From Candidatus Obscuribacterales bacterium (GTDB taxonomy: Bacteria; Cyanobacteriota; Vampirovibrionia; Obscuribacterales; Obscuribacteraceae): a stretch of 64,000 bases of DNA. Within the stretch, counting starts at the first letter, position 1, and each line of letters begins with the position of its first letter. The translations under genes and the position numbers were made by a program. The notes beneath the pieces were generated by a model. That model was not told the origin of the DNA. It did no database searches and saw only the letters and a program-made list of their open reading frames with translations. This document shows positions 1 through 8,900 of the stretch, piece after piece. Where the stretch lies: contig JAIELX010000001.1 of assembly GCA_019752635.1 (NCBI GenBank), positions 186,001-250,000 of the forward strand, given 5' to 3'.

Positions 1-37
1 TCTCCTTGATAAACTGGTCACGTAAAAGTTGCGACAT
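1..37 (-). CDS. Start of probable major capsid protein (partial)
   Basis: Twelve codons, beginning MSQLLRDQFIKE, run off the left edge of the window. The ATG is preceded by GTAAGGAG, the same strong Shine-Dalgarno string used by the neighbouring decoration-like gene. Too little is present to identify the protein from sequence. The capsid call rests on gene order only: portal, scaffold-like, decoration-like and then this gene is the usual head-gene order in tailed phages. Confidence 0.5.
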   Translation of the reverse strand, partial: MSQLLRDQFIKE

Positions 38-62
38 TTAGATCGCCTGCTCCTTACAAAAA

Positions 63-755
63 TTACTCTTGGTCTGGGTGGGATGTGTAGACAACGAGGC
101 GCTTCAGATCGACGTCTTCGATCTTGTTGTGTCCGCCGGTCTTGTCTGCTACTGCGGTGCCAATGCCTTGTTGCGGATTGGTCGATGAGAATTTCACAGC
201 CGTTGCGCCTTTGCAGAAAGGAACAGCCGAGACGGTATCGCCCGTGGTGAGCGCTCGGCTAAAAGCCGGTTCTACCGTGAACGTGGTCACGCCGCCGGTT
301 TCCTGTGAGTCGGTGATTAGCCTTTGCTCGTCCAGGTCGTGGCTGTACATGGTGCCGTTGTCGTAGTCGTCATCTGTAGAGGCAACGGTTACAAGCACGG
401 ACGTGGCGGTACTATTGGAGTTACACGACGCGTTTGCAATCGGCGGCGCGCTATTAACTTTGAGGTCTGACTTTGTGATTACCAAACCGCCGGCGACGGG
501 GGTTAGAATGAACTTCTCTCCCGCTGTAGTCGTCAGCATTTCTGTAGCCGGTCGCGCTACGTTGCTTGGCGTTATCATCGCTTCAACGATGTGTGTTGCC
601 TTTGAAGTGGCACTAACTTTGGTGGCAATCCCGGCGGTCACTGCGACCATGTCCCCTACTCTGTATTGAGTCGAGGCGGTACCTTTTACAACTTCCGTTG
701 CACCCGCGCCGGCTGCCCGGTTCTTATGAACCTGGAACCCTGATCCATCTGCCAT
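63..755 (-). CDS. Putative head decoration / virion structural protein
   Basis: The 230-aa product is rich in Ala, Thr, Val and Gly with few charges, a composition typical of beta-rich virion proteins. No enzyme motif is visible. It starts at an ATG with a GTAAGGAG ribosome-binding site and lies between the scaffold-like gene and the probable capsid gene, where phages often carry a head decoration or cement protein. The N-terminal half has repeated short beta-strand-like Val/Thr stretches; the C-terminal third is polar and contains the string YDNGTMYSHD. The structural role is inferred from position and composition, not from a recognised family. Confidence 0.5.
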   Translation of the reverse strand: MADGSGFQVHKNRAAGAGATEVVKGTASTQYRVGDMVAVTAGIATKVSATSKATHIVEAMITPSNVARPATEMLTTTAGEKFILTPVAGGLVITKSDLKVNSAPPIANASCNSNSTATSVLVTVASTDDDYDNGTMYSHDLDEQRLITDSQETGGVTTFTVEPAFSRALTTGDTVSAVPFCKGATAVKFSSTNPQQGIGTAVADKTGGHNKIEDVDLKRLVVYTSHPDQE

Positions 756-769
756 TTAATTGGCGCTCC

Positions 770-1411
770 TTACACAAACTTTTTCGAGACTTGTTCTAAG
801 AACCGCGCTTTCGCGGCTGCTTCGTCGGCTAGTCCGTACTTTCGTTTGAAGAGGTCAGGCGCCCGGTTATACTCCTCCATTTTGGCGTTGAACAAACCGC
901 GTTGGTTTTCGTTCAAATCAGCTTCGCTACCCGCTTTGCCGGCGGCTGCTTGCTTCGCCAAATCCATTCCTGTCGCTTGCGTGGTCATACCGCTTAGGTT
1001 GCCGCTGCGCTTAGTTTCCTTCGCAAGCTTGTCGTGATACTTTTTCGCCAATTCCTTGGCTGTCTTTTTGTCAAATTCCATCTTCTGGAATTTCTCGCGC
1101 GCGTCTTTGTACTCGTCCTTTTGGTTGAAGTCGCGCAACGCAAGCGCAATAATGTCGTCTGCAAGTTCTTCGTCATCGTCTGCAAGTCTCTCTACTTCAG
1201 CTCGTAGCTGCTTGAGAGAATCGTTTGCAAATTGCTGAAAGCGCTCCTGTGCGTTTAGCTTGCCTACCTCGGTAATGAGGTCCTTAGCCAAAGCGCCGTG
1301 CATCTGTTTCAGCGGTTCGAGACTATCCCGGTCGGTATCCGGGTTTGCTTCAATCGCTGCAAGAACTTTCTGGTATGCCGATTCGTCCGTCTGATTGCCC
1401 TGTGTGATCAT
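770..1411 (-). CDS. Putative capsid scaffold protein
   Basis: The product of 213 aa is almost entirely charged and helical (Glu/Lys/Ala/Asp rich, with an acidic stretch of ADDDEELADD type near the middle), as expected for a scaffold that guides capsid assembly inside the prohead. It sits between portal and decoration/capsid genes, the classic scaffold position. A longer frame starts at a GTG at 1441, but the ATG at 1411 has AAAAGG six bases upstream and is preferred. The gene overlaps the preceding small gene by about 60 bases. The scaffold role is inferred from composition and position. Confidence 0.55.
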   Translation of the reverse strand: MITQGNQTDESAYQKVLAAIEANPDTDRDSLEPLKQMHGALAKDLITEVGKLNAQERFQQFANDSLKQLRAEVERLADDDEELADDIIALALRDFNQKDEYKDAREKFQKMEFDKKTAKELAKKYHDKLAKETKRSGNLSGMTTQATGMDLAKQAAAGKAGSEADLNENQRGLFNAKMEEYNRAPDLFKRKYGLADEAAAKARFLEQVSKKFV

Positions 1412-1724
1412 CAAAAACCTTTTCAGCTTTTGGCGAAACACCCGCTATCTGTTCGACGAGGTTAAATAATCGCTCAAACGCCCATCTGAGGGAGTTATAC
1501 GTTGTCCATTGTTGTATGTCTTCGCCGCGTTTCGGCGGTTCGCATCTGTATTGCTCAAGCAAACCAAAGGCGATATGTTTAAGATATCGGTAGCCCTGGT
1601 GTCGTACAAGTACTTCGAGCGCGCGAATGCGTTCCTGCGCTAAAGCCTCCGCGTCCTGCTTCGCGTCCTTCCGCTCCTTAAGCTGCTTGTTGCGCAATTC
1701 CGCCGGGCTGACTCGCTTGATCAA
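1350..1724 (-). CDS. Small phage protein between portal and scaffold, unknown function
   Basis: The product of about 124 aa is Lys/Arg/Glu/Gln-rich and mainly helical, with a WTTYNSLRWAFERLF segment in the middle. A TTG at 1724 preceded by AAGGAG at six bases is the best start; an in-frame ATG at 1745 lacks a clear ribosome-binding site. The 5' end overlaps the portal gene by 47 bases and the 3' end overlaps the scaffold-like gene, so translation is probably coupled. No family is recognised; a head-completion or portal-associated role is possible from position only. Confidence 0.5.
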   Translation of the reverse strand: MIKRVSPAELRNKQLKERKDAKQDAEALAQERIRALEVLVRHQGYRYLKHIAFGLLEQYRCEPPKRGEDIQQWTTYNSLRWAFERLFNLVEQIAGVSPKAEKVFDDHTGQSDGRIGIPESSCSD

Positions 1725-3714
1725 TTGGTTCTCCTTGCATTGCATCCGGTGGCATCTGCTGCCCCATCATTTGTTGCTCTAGCTGCGCCATGAGTTCAGG
1801 ATTTTGCATTGCGGCTTGTAGCGCCATCTGTTGAATCTGCGGGTTGGTCGCTAACAATTCCTCTGGTGATTTCTCCAGCTCGTCAGGGAACGGAATGTTC
1901 AGCCGGCGCCACAAGGAAACCAAAGCGATGTGCATAAGTGGAACTGCCGTAGGGTCAAGCGGTGCAACTCGTGTAGCTACGTCGAGCCCTTGCAGCAAGT
2001 TATCTGTCTCTTGCTGCCGGTTGATAGCGCCGCTTACGCCCTGTACTTGAATCGAGCGCGGTACTTGAAAATCTTTCCATTCAAGGCGCCCTTGTTGGAC
2101 CTTGCCGGCAAGGTAGCGCTCATAATCAAGCATGCCCTCTCTGTCCGGCAAAAGCATTCTCTGCGATTCCTCGAACGTTCCTTGACACAAGTCTGTCAAA
2201 AGCTCGCTGTCGTTCTCTGCCTGGTTGTCGAGGATGATAGATCCGGTGCTCGCGTCGCGGTTGATTTCGGTCGCCGTCTTTCTTCCGCCGCCTGATGTCC
2301 TGGCCGCGTTGTCCGTGCTCATGCCGTCCGTTCCGCTGCTCGCCTTCATGTCGTCTGCGTAGAACCTAAGCAAGTTCTCGCCAAGAATTACCCGGCTTTC
2401 TGAAACCGGTGCGTCTTTGATTACGTCCAAGCCATATGGATTATCTTGCACCTTGTTCAGTGCGCCGGCGCTAAAGTCAATTTCCTCGTCGTCGCTGAAA
2501 GCGCCTTCAAGCAGGAACTTGGCAGGGAATAGGGAGTGCGCGGCCTGCGTGACTGTGAGCAACTGCAGAAAATTCTTTTGGTGGTACCTGCTGAGTTGTT
2601 TTTCAACCATGCCTATACCGCCCGAAGCTGTCGGCGTGTACCAGTCGATGCAGTCATCAATCAGGATGCGATTGTGCCCAAGGTCTGAGGGGTTTTCCTC
2701 GGCAAAGATAAGCATCGGGTTATCGCCCTTGCGGTTGATCGCAAGGTGAAAGTAGGTGTCCCAGAATTGTACTTTCGTGCCTTCGTGGTCGAACTCGAAG
2801 TAAGGCAAGTAAATCAGGTAAATTGGCACCAGCTTGATACCAGATTGCGAGGCAACTGTTTCGTTGCCGAAAAGTCGCTGACTGCCTTCTCTTCCGCCGG
2901 CATGGTCCTGGCTGCCGTTTATTTCCTCAAGGTTCATCTCTTGCAACTTCTTGAGTAATTCCGGCTTGTATTTTTGTTGGTCGTTGTCGTCGCGCTCTGC
3001 TCCGAGGCTGGCGAGCGTTCTAAACCTGCGGATAATCTTGGCGGGGCGCCGGTTGTTTATTAGATCCTCTTCTGGCGCCATCCAGATATCATAAAAATCA
3101 ATCGGGCGAACAATTGGGCCAGCAAAGGAAACATGCGGGTATCTGCCCCGCGTAAACTGCGCGGCTTCCTCTTTCGGCAAGCCTGAACGCTCAAGGAACT
3201 TCTTGACCGCGCCCCTATGCTCGCGCTTGGTTGCTCGTCTCCAAACAATGTCCTCGTACCACTCCCAGTAAATCGCTGAACGTCCGCGCACAAGCTTTTG
3301 CTTGATGTGGCGTTGCATGTTGCGCCTGGTCCTGGCGCGCTTGTGCAAGAAGATTTGATGGTCTTGAATCGCCTGAATAAGCTTGTCGGCTTCGCCTTCC
3401 CTGCTGCTGACTGTTAGCCAAGGTTCGTTGCGCGGCATAACTGCGAGCGCTTGCCGAATCGAAAGCAGGTTCATATTGTCAAAGATATCGCTTTCGCCAA
3501 ACTCGCCATCTTCAATGAGTTGAATCGCGAGGTCGTCCGGTACAAACCGCTGGCATAAATAGCCCTGGTCGCATTCCTGAACGTACTTTTCGCGCGGGCG
3601 CCTGTGGTCCATGCAATAAAGTACATAGTCCCAAAGATCTTTTGCGAGCGCTAACATTCTTGGGCTATCGAACGGCCCAAAGTCTGCTTGCTGAAAGACG
3701 AATTTCTTAGCCAA
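1678..3714 (-). CDS. Phage portal protein
   Basis: The 678-aa product has the length and layout of podovirus-type portal proteins, which form the dodecameric DNA gate at one capsid vertex. The central part contains the YDIWMAPEED and IIRRF segments. Downstream is a GGGRKTATEINRD motif; a TATEI-like helix with adjacent Arg is a recurrent portal signature. The C-terminus is Met/Gln-rich (MAQLEQQMMGQQM), also usual for the portal barrel end. The start is a TTG directly after the terminase stop region, with AAGGA about ten bases upstream. It follows the large terminase gene with an 8-base overlap. Confidence 0.8.
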   Translation of the reverse strand: MAKKFVFQQADFGPFDSPRMLALAKDLWDYVLYCMDHRRPREKYVQECDQGYLCQRFVPDDLAIQLIEDGEFGESDIFDNMNLLSIRQALAVMPRNEPWLTVSSREGEADKLIQAIQDHQIFLHKRARTRRNMQRHIKQKLVRGRSAIYWEWYEDIVWRRATKREHRGAVKKFLERSGLPKEEAAQFTRGRYPHVSFAGPIVRPIDFYDIWMAPEEDLINNRRPAKIIRRFRTLASLGAERDDNDQQKYKPELLKKLQEMNLEEINGSQDHAGGREGSQRLFGNETVASQSGIKLVPIYLIYLPYFEFDHEGTKVQFWDTYFHLAINRKGDNPMLIFAEENPSDLGHNRILIDDCIDWYTPTASGGIGMVEKQLSRYHQKNFLQLLTVTQAAHSLFPAKFLLEGAFSDDEEIDFSAGALNKVQDNPYGLDVIKDAPVSESRVILGENLLRFYADDMKASSGTDGMSTDNAARTSGGGRKTATEINRDASTGSIILDNQAENDSELLTDLCQGTFEESQRMLLPDREGMLDYERYLAGKVQQGRLEWKDFQVPRSIQVQGVSGAINRQQETDNLLQGLDVATRVAPLDPTAVPLMHIALVSLWRRLNIPFPDELEKSPEELLATNPQIQQMALQAAMQNPELMAQLEQQMMGQQMPPDAMQGEPIDQASQPGGIAQQAA

Positions 3715-5422
3715 CCTTCCGGTATCCTTGCCCGCTTCTGCGCCATCCGCTCTTTTTGGGCTTCTTCGGTTTCGGTCCGCCGCTGTTGTTGTCGCCCCGG
3801 TCTTTGCCGTAGAGCTTCAAGGCAATCATACCGGCGCAGTCAACCACGTCCTCAAAGGGGTGTTCCTCAATAAGTTCGTCGGTGTTCTCGCCAAAGTCGT
3901 CGGTCTTCCAGCGATAGCCGCTCTTGAATGCCTCGTAAAGCGTCTTCAGCGAGAAGCGGTCAAACAGGAGTTTCGGCGTGATATGTCCGCTCGGTTCTTC
4001 AACGTCCGAGCCCATAAGGTCAAGCAAAGTTGCTATTCTGCTAGTCTTGCGCTCGTCGCTTCGAATTGCATACAAGAATGCGCTCTGTACGCGTATGCCG
4101 TAGTTCTTTCTCAGTAGGTCGAACTCGGTTTCGTTCTTCACCTGGGCGCTGATCTGCTGTCTGCTGCCGTAAGGGTCGCCAACGTGGATCACTTCGAAGC
4201 TGCGGTATTTTTTGTTCATCAGCGCAACGGCTTTCTCTGCCATCACGTTGAGCAGTACTTGTCCTTCTCCGATTTCGTTTTTGGTCAGAACGATTTCGTC
4301 CAAGAGGCGCAAGCGCCCGTACCTGTCTTTCTGCCCGGTCACGATAGCGAACGTCAAGCCGGGGTCCCAAGCGAAAATAATCGGTCCGCCGTAAGGGTCC
4401 GGAAGCATCCCAAGCTGACAAGATTCTTCCTCGCGCAACGCGTAGAATACTTGCCCGCCCATGGCAACCATCCAGTCCATAAGGTACTCGGTGGCCATGG
4501 TTTGCTTGCTTTTCTGCTTGCACATGGATTCGTACCAGGGGCTAGAAAGCGTGCCGTCTGGCTTGCGGTAAAGTCCCTTTGCGTTCTCCGGATGTTTCCA
4601 CCAGGGGATGTTAAAGACTCGAGCATTTTCGTTATCGAGGTTGAAGCGCAACCGGTACGCTTTGCAGTTCTTGCCGCGCTCTTTGTTCGGCGTGCCGCCA
4701 AGTATTCGAACTTTAACCGTGCCGCATGCGGCGTCCCATAGCGGAACGTCGCCGTCAACGTGCGGGAACTCGTCCCCGAACCAGATGAGCGCGCGAGCTT
4801 GGCGCATGGCTTTGCCGTCGGGCCTTAAGCCTGCAATCTGAGCGCCGCCGTTCGGTATTGCAATCAGACAAGTCTTATAGTTTTCCTTGTCGTGAATCGA
4901 GAAGTTCGACGGGAACAACCAGGGGAATTGCTTGTATTGAACTTCGATTTGAAAACGCAATTTTTCAAAGGGCGTGTTCATATCGCCCTTGGTGTCAACG
5001 TCGTCCAAGGTCTTTGAAGTAATTACGGTCGATATGCCGTGGAACTGCCAGAACCATTGAATGATTAGCAGATTCAAGAACGTCCAAGCGACCTTACGGG
5101 CTTTGTCGCCGTAACAGTTCCATTCCTCCATGTGCGAGCCGGCACACCGCCATATGTTCTCGATAATCTCAAGCGCAATGTCTTCTTGAAAGTCCCAGAG
5201 GCAAAGTGGCTTGATGCGCTCTTTGTGCGGTGCGTGCTCGTCGTGCGCCCAACCAAAATTGTTGGCCCAGAATATAAAATCCTTGGCGCAACGTTCTTTG
5301 ATTTGCTCTTGTATTTCCTCTAGCTTGTCTTGTTGTTGAAGCAGAACGAGCTTTAGTTTTGCCCGTTTCCGCTTCAACTCCTCAAGACTAGGATAAGAGC
5401 GCTGGGGTATCGCTGCTTGCAT
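3707..5422 (-). CDS. Phage terminase large subunit (DNA-packaging ATPase-nuclease)
   Basis: The 571-aa product matches the two-domain plan of large terminases. The ATPase half has an unusual Walker A-like segment GDKARKVAWTF at about residues 105-115 and a clear Walker B ALIWFGDEF at 211-219. The nuclease half carries three spaced acidic motifs: FAWDPGL, HVGDPYG and HPFEDVVDCAG, matching the RNase-H-like metal site. A Lys/Gly-rich basic tail follows. It cleaves and pumps DNA through the portal, whose gene follows with an 8-base overlap. The N-terminal 45 residues are a coiled-coil-like Gln/Glu/Lys stretch. The Walker A lacks the canonical GK(T/S). Confidence 0.85.
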   Translation of the reverse strand: MQAAIPQRSYPSLEELKRKRAKLKLVLLQQQDKLEEIQEQIKERCAKDFIFWANNFGWAHDEHAPHKERIKPLCLWDFQEDIALEIIENIWRCAGSHMEEWNCYGDKARKVAWTFLNLLIIQWFWQFHGISTVITSKTLDDVDTKGDMNTPFEKLRFQIEVQYKQFPWLFPSNFSIHDKENYKTCLIAIPNGGAQIAGLRPDGKAMRQARALIWFGDEFPHVDGDVPLWDAACGTVKVRILGGTPNKERGKNCKAYRLRFNLDNENARVFNIPWWKHPENAKGLYRKPDGTLSSPWYESMCKQKSKQTMATEYLMDWMVAMGGQVFYALREEESCQLGMLPDPYGGPIIFAWDPGLTFAIVTGQKDRYGRLRLLDEIVLTKNEIGEGQVLLNVMAEKAVALMNKKYRSFEVIHVGDPYGSRQQISAQVKNETEFDLLRKNYGIRVQSAFLYAIRSDERKTSRIATLLDLMGSDVEEPSGHITPKLLFDRFSLKTLYEAFKSGYRWKTDDFGENTDELIEEHPFEDVVDCAGMIALKLYGKDRGDNNSGGPKPKKPKKSGWRRSGQGYRKVG

Positions 5423-5825
5423 CCTTTAGCGCGGACAATTTTTCGTCCGCTTCCTCTTCATCCTTCAACAGATCTTCAGTCGGCATGAGCTTGAGCAGTT
5501 CCATTGGTATCACCATTGGTTCCCACTTGCCGCCCTTGTCGTTGTCCATTACGCCGACCTTGGGCTTGTCGAGCAACACGGTTAAACCGCCGCTCCAGTA
5601 CTCGCCAAGTACAAGCAGGTTTGCCAACTCTGATTTGTTCTTGCTCAAGATAACGCCAAGACTCGGGCGTTCATCGTTCCTACGGTAGTAGTACACGAAC
5701 TTATCGCCCAAAGCGTCAATCTGGGTTTGCTGCAACGCTGCTTGGTGCTCAAGCTGGTTAACGCGTTTGATTAGCCCTGCAACGCTGTTGTCCTTGCCCT
5801 TAACTGTGTTTCGTTCCGCTGCCAT
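5388..5825 (-). CDS. Unknown phage protein upstream of terminase
   Basis: The 145-aa product has an N-terminal coiled-coil-like region (VNQLEHQAALQQTQIDAL), a central YYYRRNDE segment and an acidic C-terminus. The ATG overlaps the stop of the 30-codon gene before it (TAATG), and the 3' end overlaps terminase by 35 bases, so it is in the packaging operon. I recognise no family. A small-terminase role is possible from position, but no DNA-binding helix-turn-helix is evident. Confidence 0.55.
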   Translation of the reverse strand: MAAERNTVKGKDNSVAGLIKRVNQLEHQAALQQTQIDALGDKFVYYYRRNDERPSLGVILSKNKSELANLLVLGEYWSGGLTVLLDKPKVGVMDNDKGGKWEPMVIPMELLKLMPTEDLLKDEEEADEKLSALKDASSDTPALLS

Positions 5826-5917
5826 TAATAACCGTCCTTTTTCTTGCCTTTCTTTTTGTCGCCCTTCGGCTGCGCTGGTGGCTTCTCTCGCTTCTCAATC
5901 CGTGGTGGTTTTTTCAT
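5825..5917 (-). CDS. Tiny lysine-rich protein (30 aa)
   Basis: This 30-codon frame begins MKKPPRIEKREK and ends KKKGKKKDGY. It has a good TAAGGAAAG ribosome-binding site, its ATG overlaps the stop of the 1607-aa gene (ATGA) and its stop overlaps the ATG of the next gene (TAATG). The double coupling argues that it is translated, either as a real basic peptide or as a device that carries ribosomes from the giant gene to the next one. No family assigned. Confidence 0.5.
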   Translation of the reverse strand: MKKPPRIEKREKPPAQPKGDKKKGKKKDGY

Positions 5918-8900
5918 TTGTCTTTCCTTAGCTTCATCAGGTTCTTTTTGTTTTCTTTTCGGCGTGCGCCTTTTTGGAAGTCGCCAACGTCTGTTGGCAC
6001 ACCTGGTAGCAGCACGTTGCCGGCGGCTTTGCCGAGGTCGTAATTTGGATCCGTTTTCTTGCCAATTGGGCGTTGCACGATATCCGAATAAGTCGTGTAT
6101 GTTTTCTGTCCTTTGCTCAAGGATTCGTTCTCTTTCAGAATCTTTTGCAGGTCGCCACCGCCACCGCCCAATAGCATCGAGAGGGCAAGCAGTCCGGCGG
6201 AACGCTCCGCTTTGTCCACTTCGCCGCTCATTAGATTGGTCACAATTTTGGTGACTGTTTCCCAAGCAATGGAGCCCTGCCCGCCCGTTGCGAACAACGG
6301 CATTAAGCTGACCTTCATCTTGTCGGCTGTGTCTCTGCCAAGGGCTCGCGGAACGCTTACGCGGTCTAAGAGGTCTTGCAAGGCGTAAAGCGCCTTCTTG
6401 CCTTCGGCGTCCGGTTGCTCAATCATGTCCCAAGCTTGGGATACCTCAGTTGGTATCACTGCTCGCCCGCCTAATACGGTTTGCATCGCTGCGAACGTAA
6501 GAATGCTCCGCGCTCCGCCAACAATGTCGCGCCCGGTCACAATGTCGCCGGCGTACTTCTTCAGCATTCGGGCAACGCGGTACGGCTGGCTCGTGAATTG
6601 AATCACGCCCTTGAATTGCGGCGAGCGTCCAATCAGGTCTTTGTCTAGTCCAAGTGCGCCGGCGCCGTTAACGTCCTGGTTGACTTTGAGCGCTTCAACG
6701 AACGCGTCAACCTTCACGTCGTCGGCAACGTTGCCCGTTGCGAGGTCGTCGATTAACTTGTATCCACCGCCCTTGTATTTCACCTTGTCGGCGTAAAGCA
6801 TCAGACCGGCGGCCATCACGTCGCGGTTGTTCCATTCCAGCGAAGGAAGATCCGGGAGGCTCCGGATTTTGGAAAGAAGCCCGTTGCCTTTGCTCAGTTC
6901 AACTTCTTTTCGGAATTGCTTTACGGGTCCGTCCAGTCCGTCGGCAAGCTCTTGCACGAACTTGCGCCCGGCTGCGCTGCCTGCGCCTTTGTTGTAAGCG
7001 CTCGCGGCGGTTATGCGGTGGATGCCTACGCGTGCGCTACCTGCAATCAACGGGTCCGTGAGGTTGAGCGCATGGTACCCCGGATTCCATTTGAAAATGT
7101 AATCGTAAAGTCCGCTTGTTAGCTGGTCTACCGGGTTCGCTTCTCGTGTTCCGTTGGTGGCGCGTTTACTACCAAGTAAGCCGTCATAAAGCTGCGCTAG
7201 CGTGTCGTGCTGAATGCCTGTTTCGTGATTCCATTCGGTGCGCGGCGCCTTCTCGATTTCGTCGAGCGCTTCCTTTACGAACTTGGCGGACTCTTTTCGA
7301 ATCAAGCGCGATTGCGACAAGTAAAGCCGCTGCTGCTTGGTCAATGGTCCAAGGTTCGGACTCGTCAAAATGTCTTTCGCTTCCATTCCGCGAGCTTCGG
7401 CAACAAACGCCTCGTCGCCTGGCTTGAACTTAACGCCCTTGCCTGCGAGTACTTCCTTAGCAACGTTGTTCCAGACTCGGTTATGTAAGCCAATGCTGTT
7501 GTCGCGAACGATATCAAACGTTCGCCTCAAGCTGAGTAACGATGTCTTTTCAGCGGCGCCTTGCAGCAGTCCGGCTTTCTTCACTGCCGGCGCCTGCATC
7601 GCTACTGATGCGATTTGCTGCCCGCCCTGAACCTGTTGTGATACCGCTGGCGGTGGCGATGTTTTTCCCGAGCTCCCCTTTTTAGGCTTGAGGATTGCGA
7701 GCGGGTTAACCGCTCCGCGCTGGCTTCTTATGCCGCGCTGCCGGAATGGCGAAGTTGAAACCGCCGCCTTTTCGTAGACTTTCGTTTGTTCCGCCGGCGG
7801 AAGCTTTCCGTACCATTTATCAACCTCTTTCATTCCTTGGCGGTCGTCGGGTACTGTCTCGCCTTCGGATAAGGTGAATTGTTTCTCGTTGAATAGTTTT
7901 CGATTCGCGCGAGTTCTTATATTGAATGGCAATCCGCCGGATTCAAAGTTGACCGACGCGGGCAATTCTCCGGCCTGAACCTTCGCCATAAGCGGCGCTT
8001 GGACCTTGCCTTTTGCTAGCTGTACGGCTTCTTCGGCGGCTTTGTACTCCGCCTCAAACTGTTGAATCAGCTCTCGTCCTTGCTGGCGTCCGGTTATCGA
8101 GACTTCGGCGTCGGCGCCCGGTCTGTCGGTATTAACTTCAAAGTAAAGGCTGTCGTCCTCAAGCTTCGCATTCTTCAAAAATGCTTGTTCGTCGGCTGAG
8201 TATCCTTGCGACTTTTTCAGCTTAAAGAAGCTGCGCCCTTCCGCTTTTCCCAACGCTGCTGTGGCTGCTTGCAGTTTCGCGCGCGCGTCCGCCTTCGCGC
8301 GTACCGCCGTCGCGAGTTCATCCAGTCCGCCGGCGAGATCTCCAAGTTGTTCGCGTGCAACGTTGGTTCCGCCTTCAAAGATTTTGCGCTCGGTCGGGCT
8401 TGCATCGTCAGAGATTGCCAACGGCGTCGCCGCCTTCGAGTTGCCCGCTTGCTGCCGGTCGGTTCTAGTCCCCCTGGTCCCAAGCGCGCCTGATTGATTG
8501 GCGCTGTCTGCCGTGCGTTGTAGTTGGTTCCGGTCCTTGCCGCTGCGCGCTTCAAACTGGCCCGTTTCGTTGTTGAAGATAGCGAAATTGTTCTTCTTGT
8601 CCGGGTGTTTCCTAACTTCGTATTTCGGCTTTTGACCGTCTACTTGTCCAACATTTTGCGCCTCGGGAGCGCTTACTATTGCTACTTCTTCGGGTTTCGT
8701 GTCAAGCGTTTTGTCATCGATGTCCGTAGGTTTGACCGCCTCGGTCCGGCGCGCCATTTCGTCGATTGCTCGTAGCTGCACGTCGTCCGGGTAGTCATCC
8801 GATACGTAAGAGGTAAGCTCGTCATCTGTGAGCGGTCCGAAGTCGTCCGGCGCGGTCTTTGGCGCTGCCGGTTCCGGCGTTGCTGCTGGCTCCGGTGCGG

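Noticed and set aside
5918..6265. Upstream part of a 146-codon minus-strand frame (5825-6265) overlapping the 1607-aa gene
   Set aside because: It is in another frame of a long gene and is Arg/Lys-rich as shadow frames are; only its last 30 codons, with their own ribosome-binding site, are kept as a gene.
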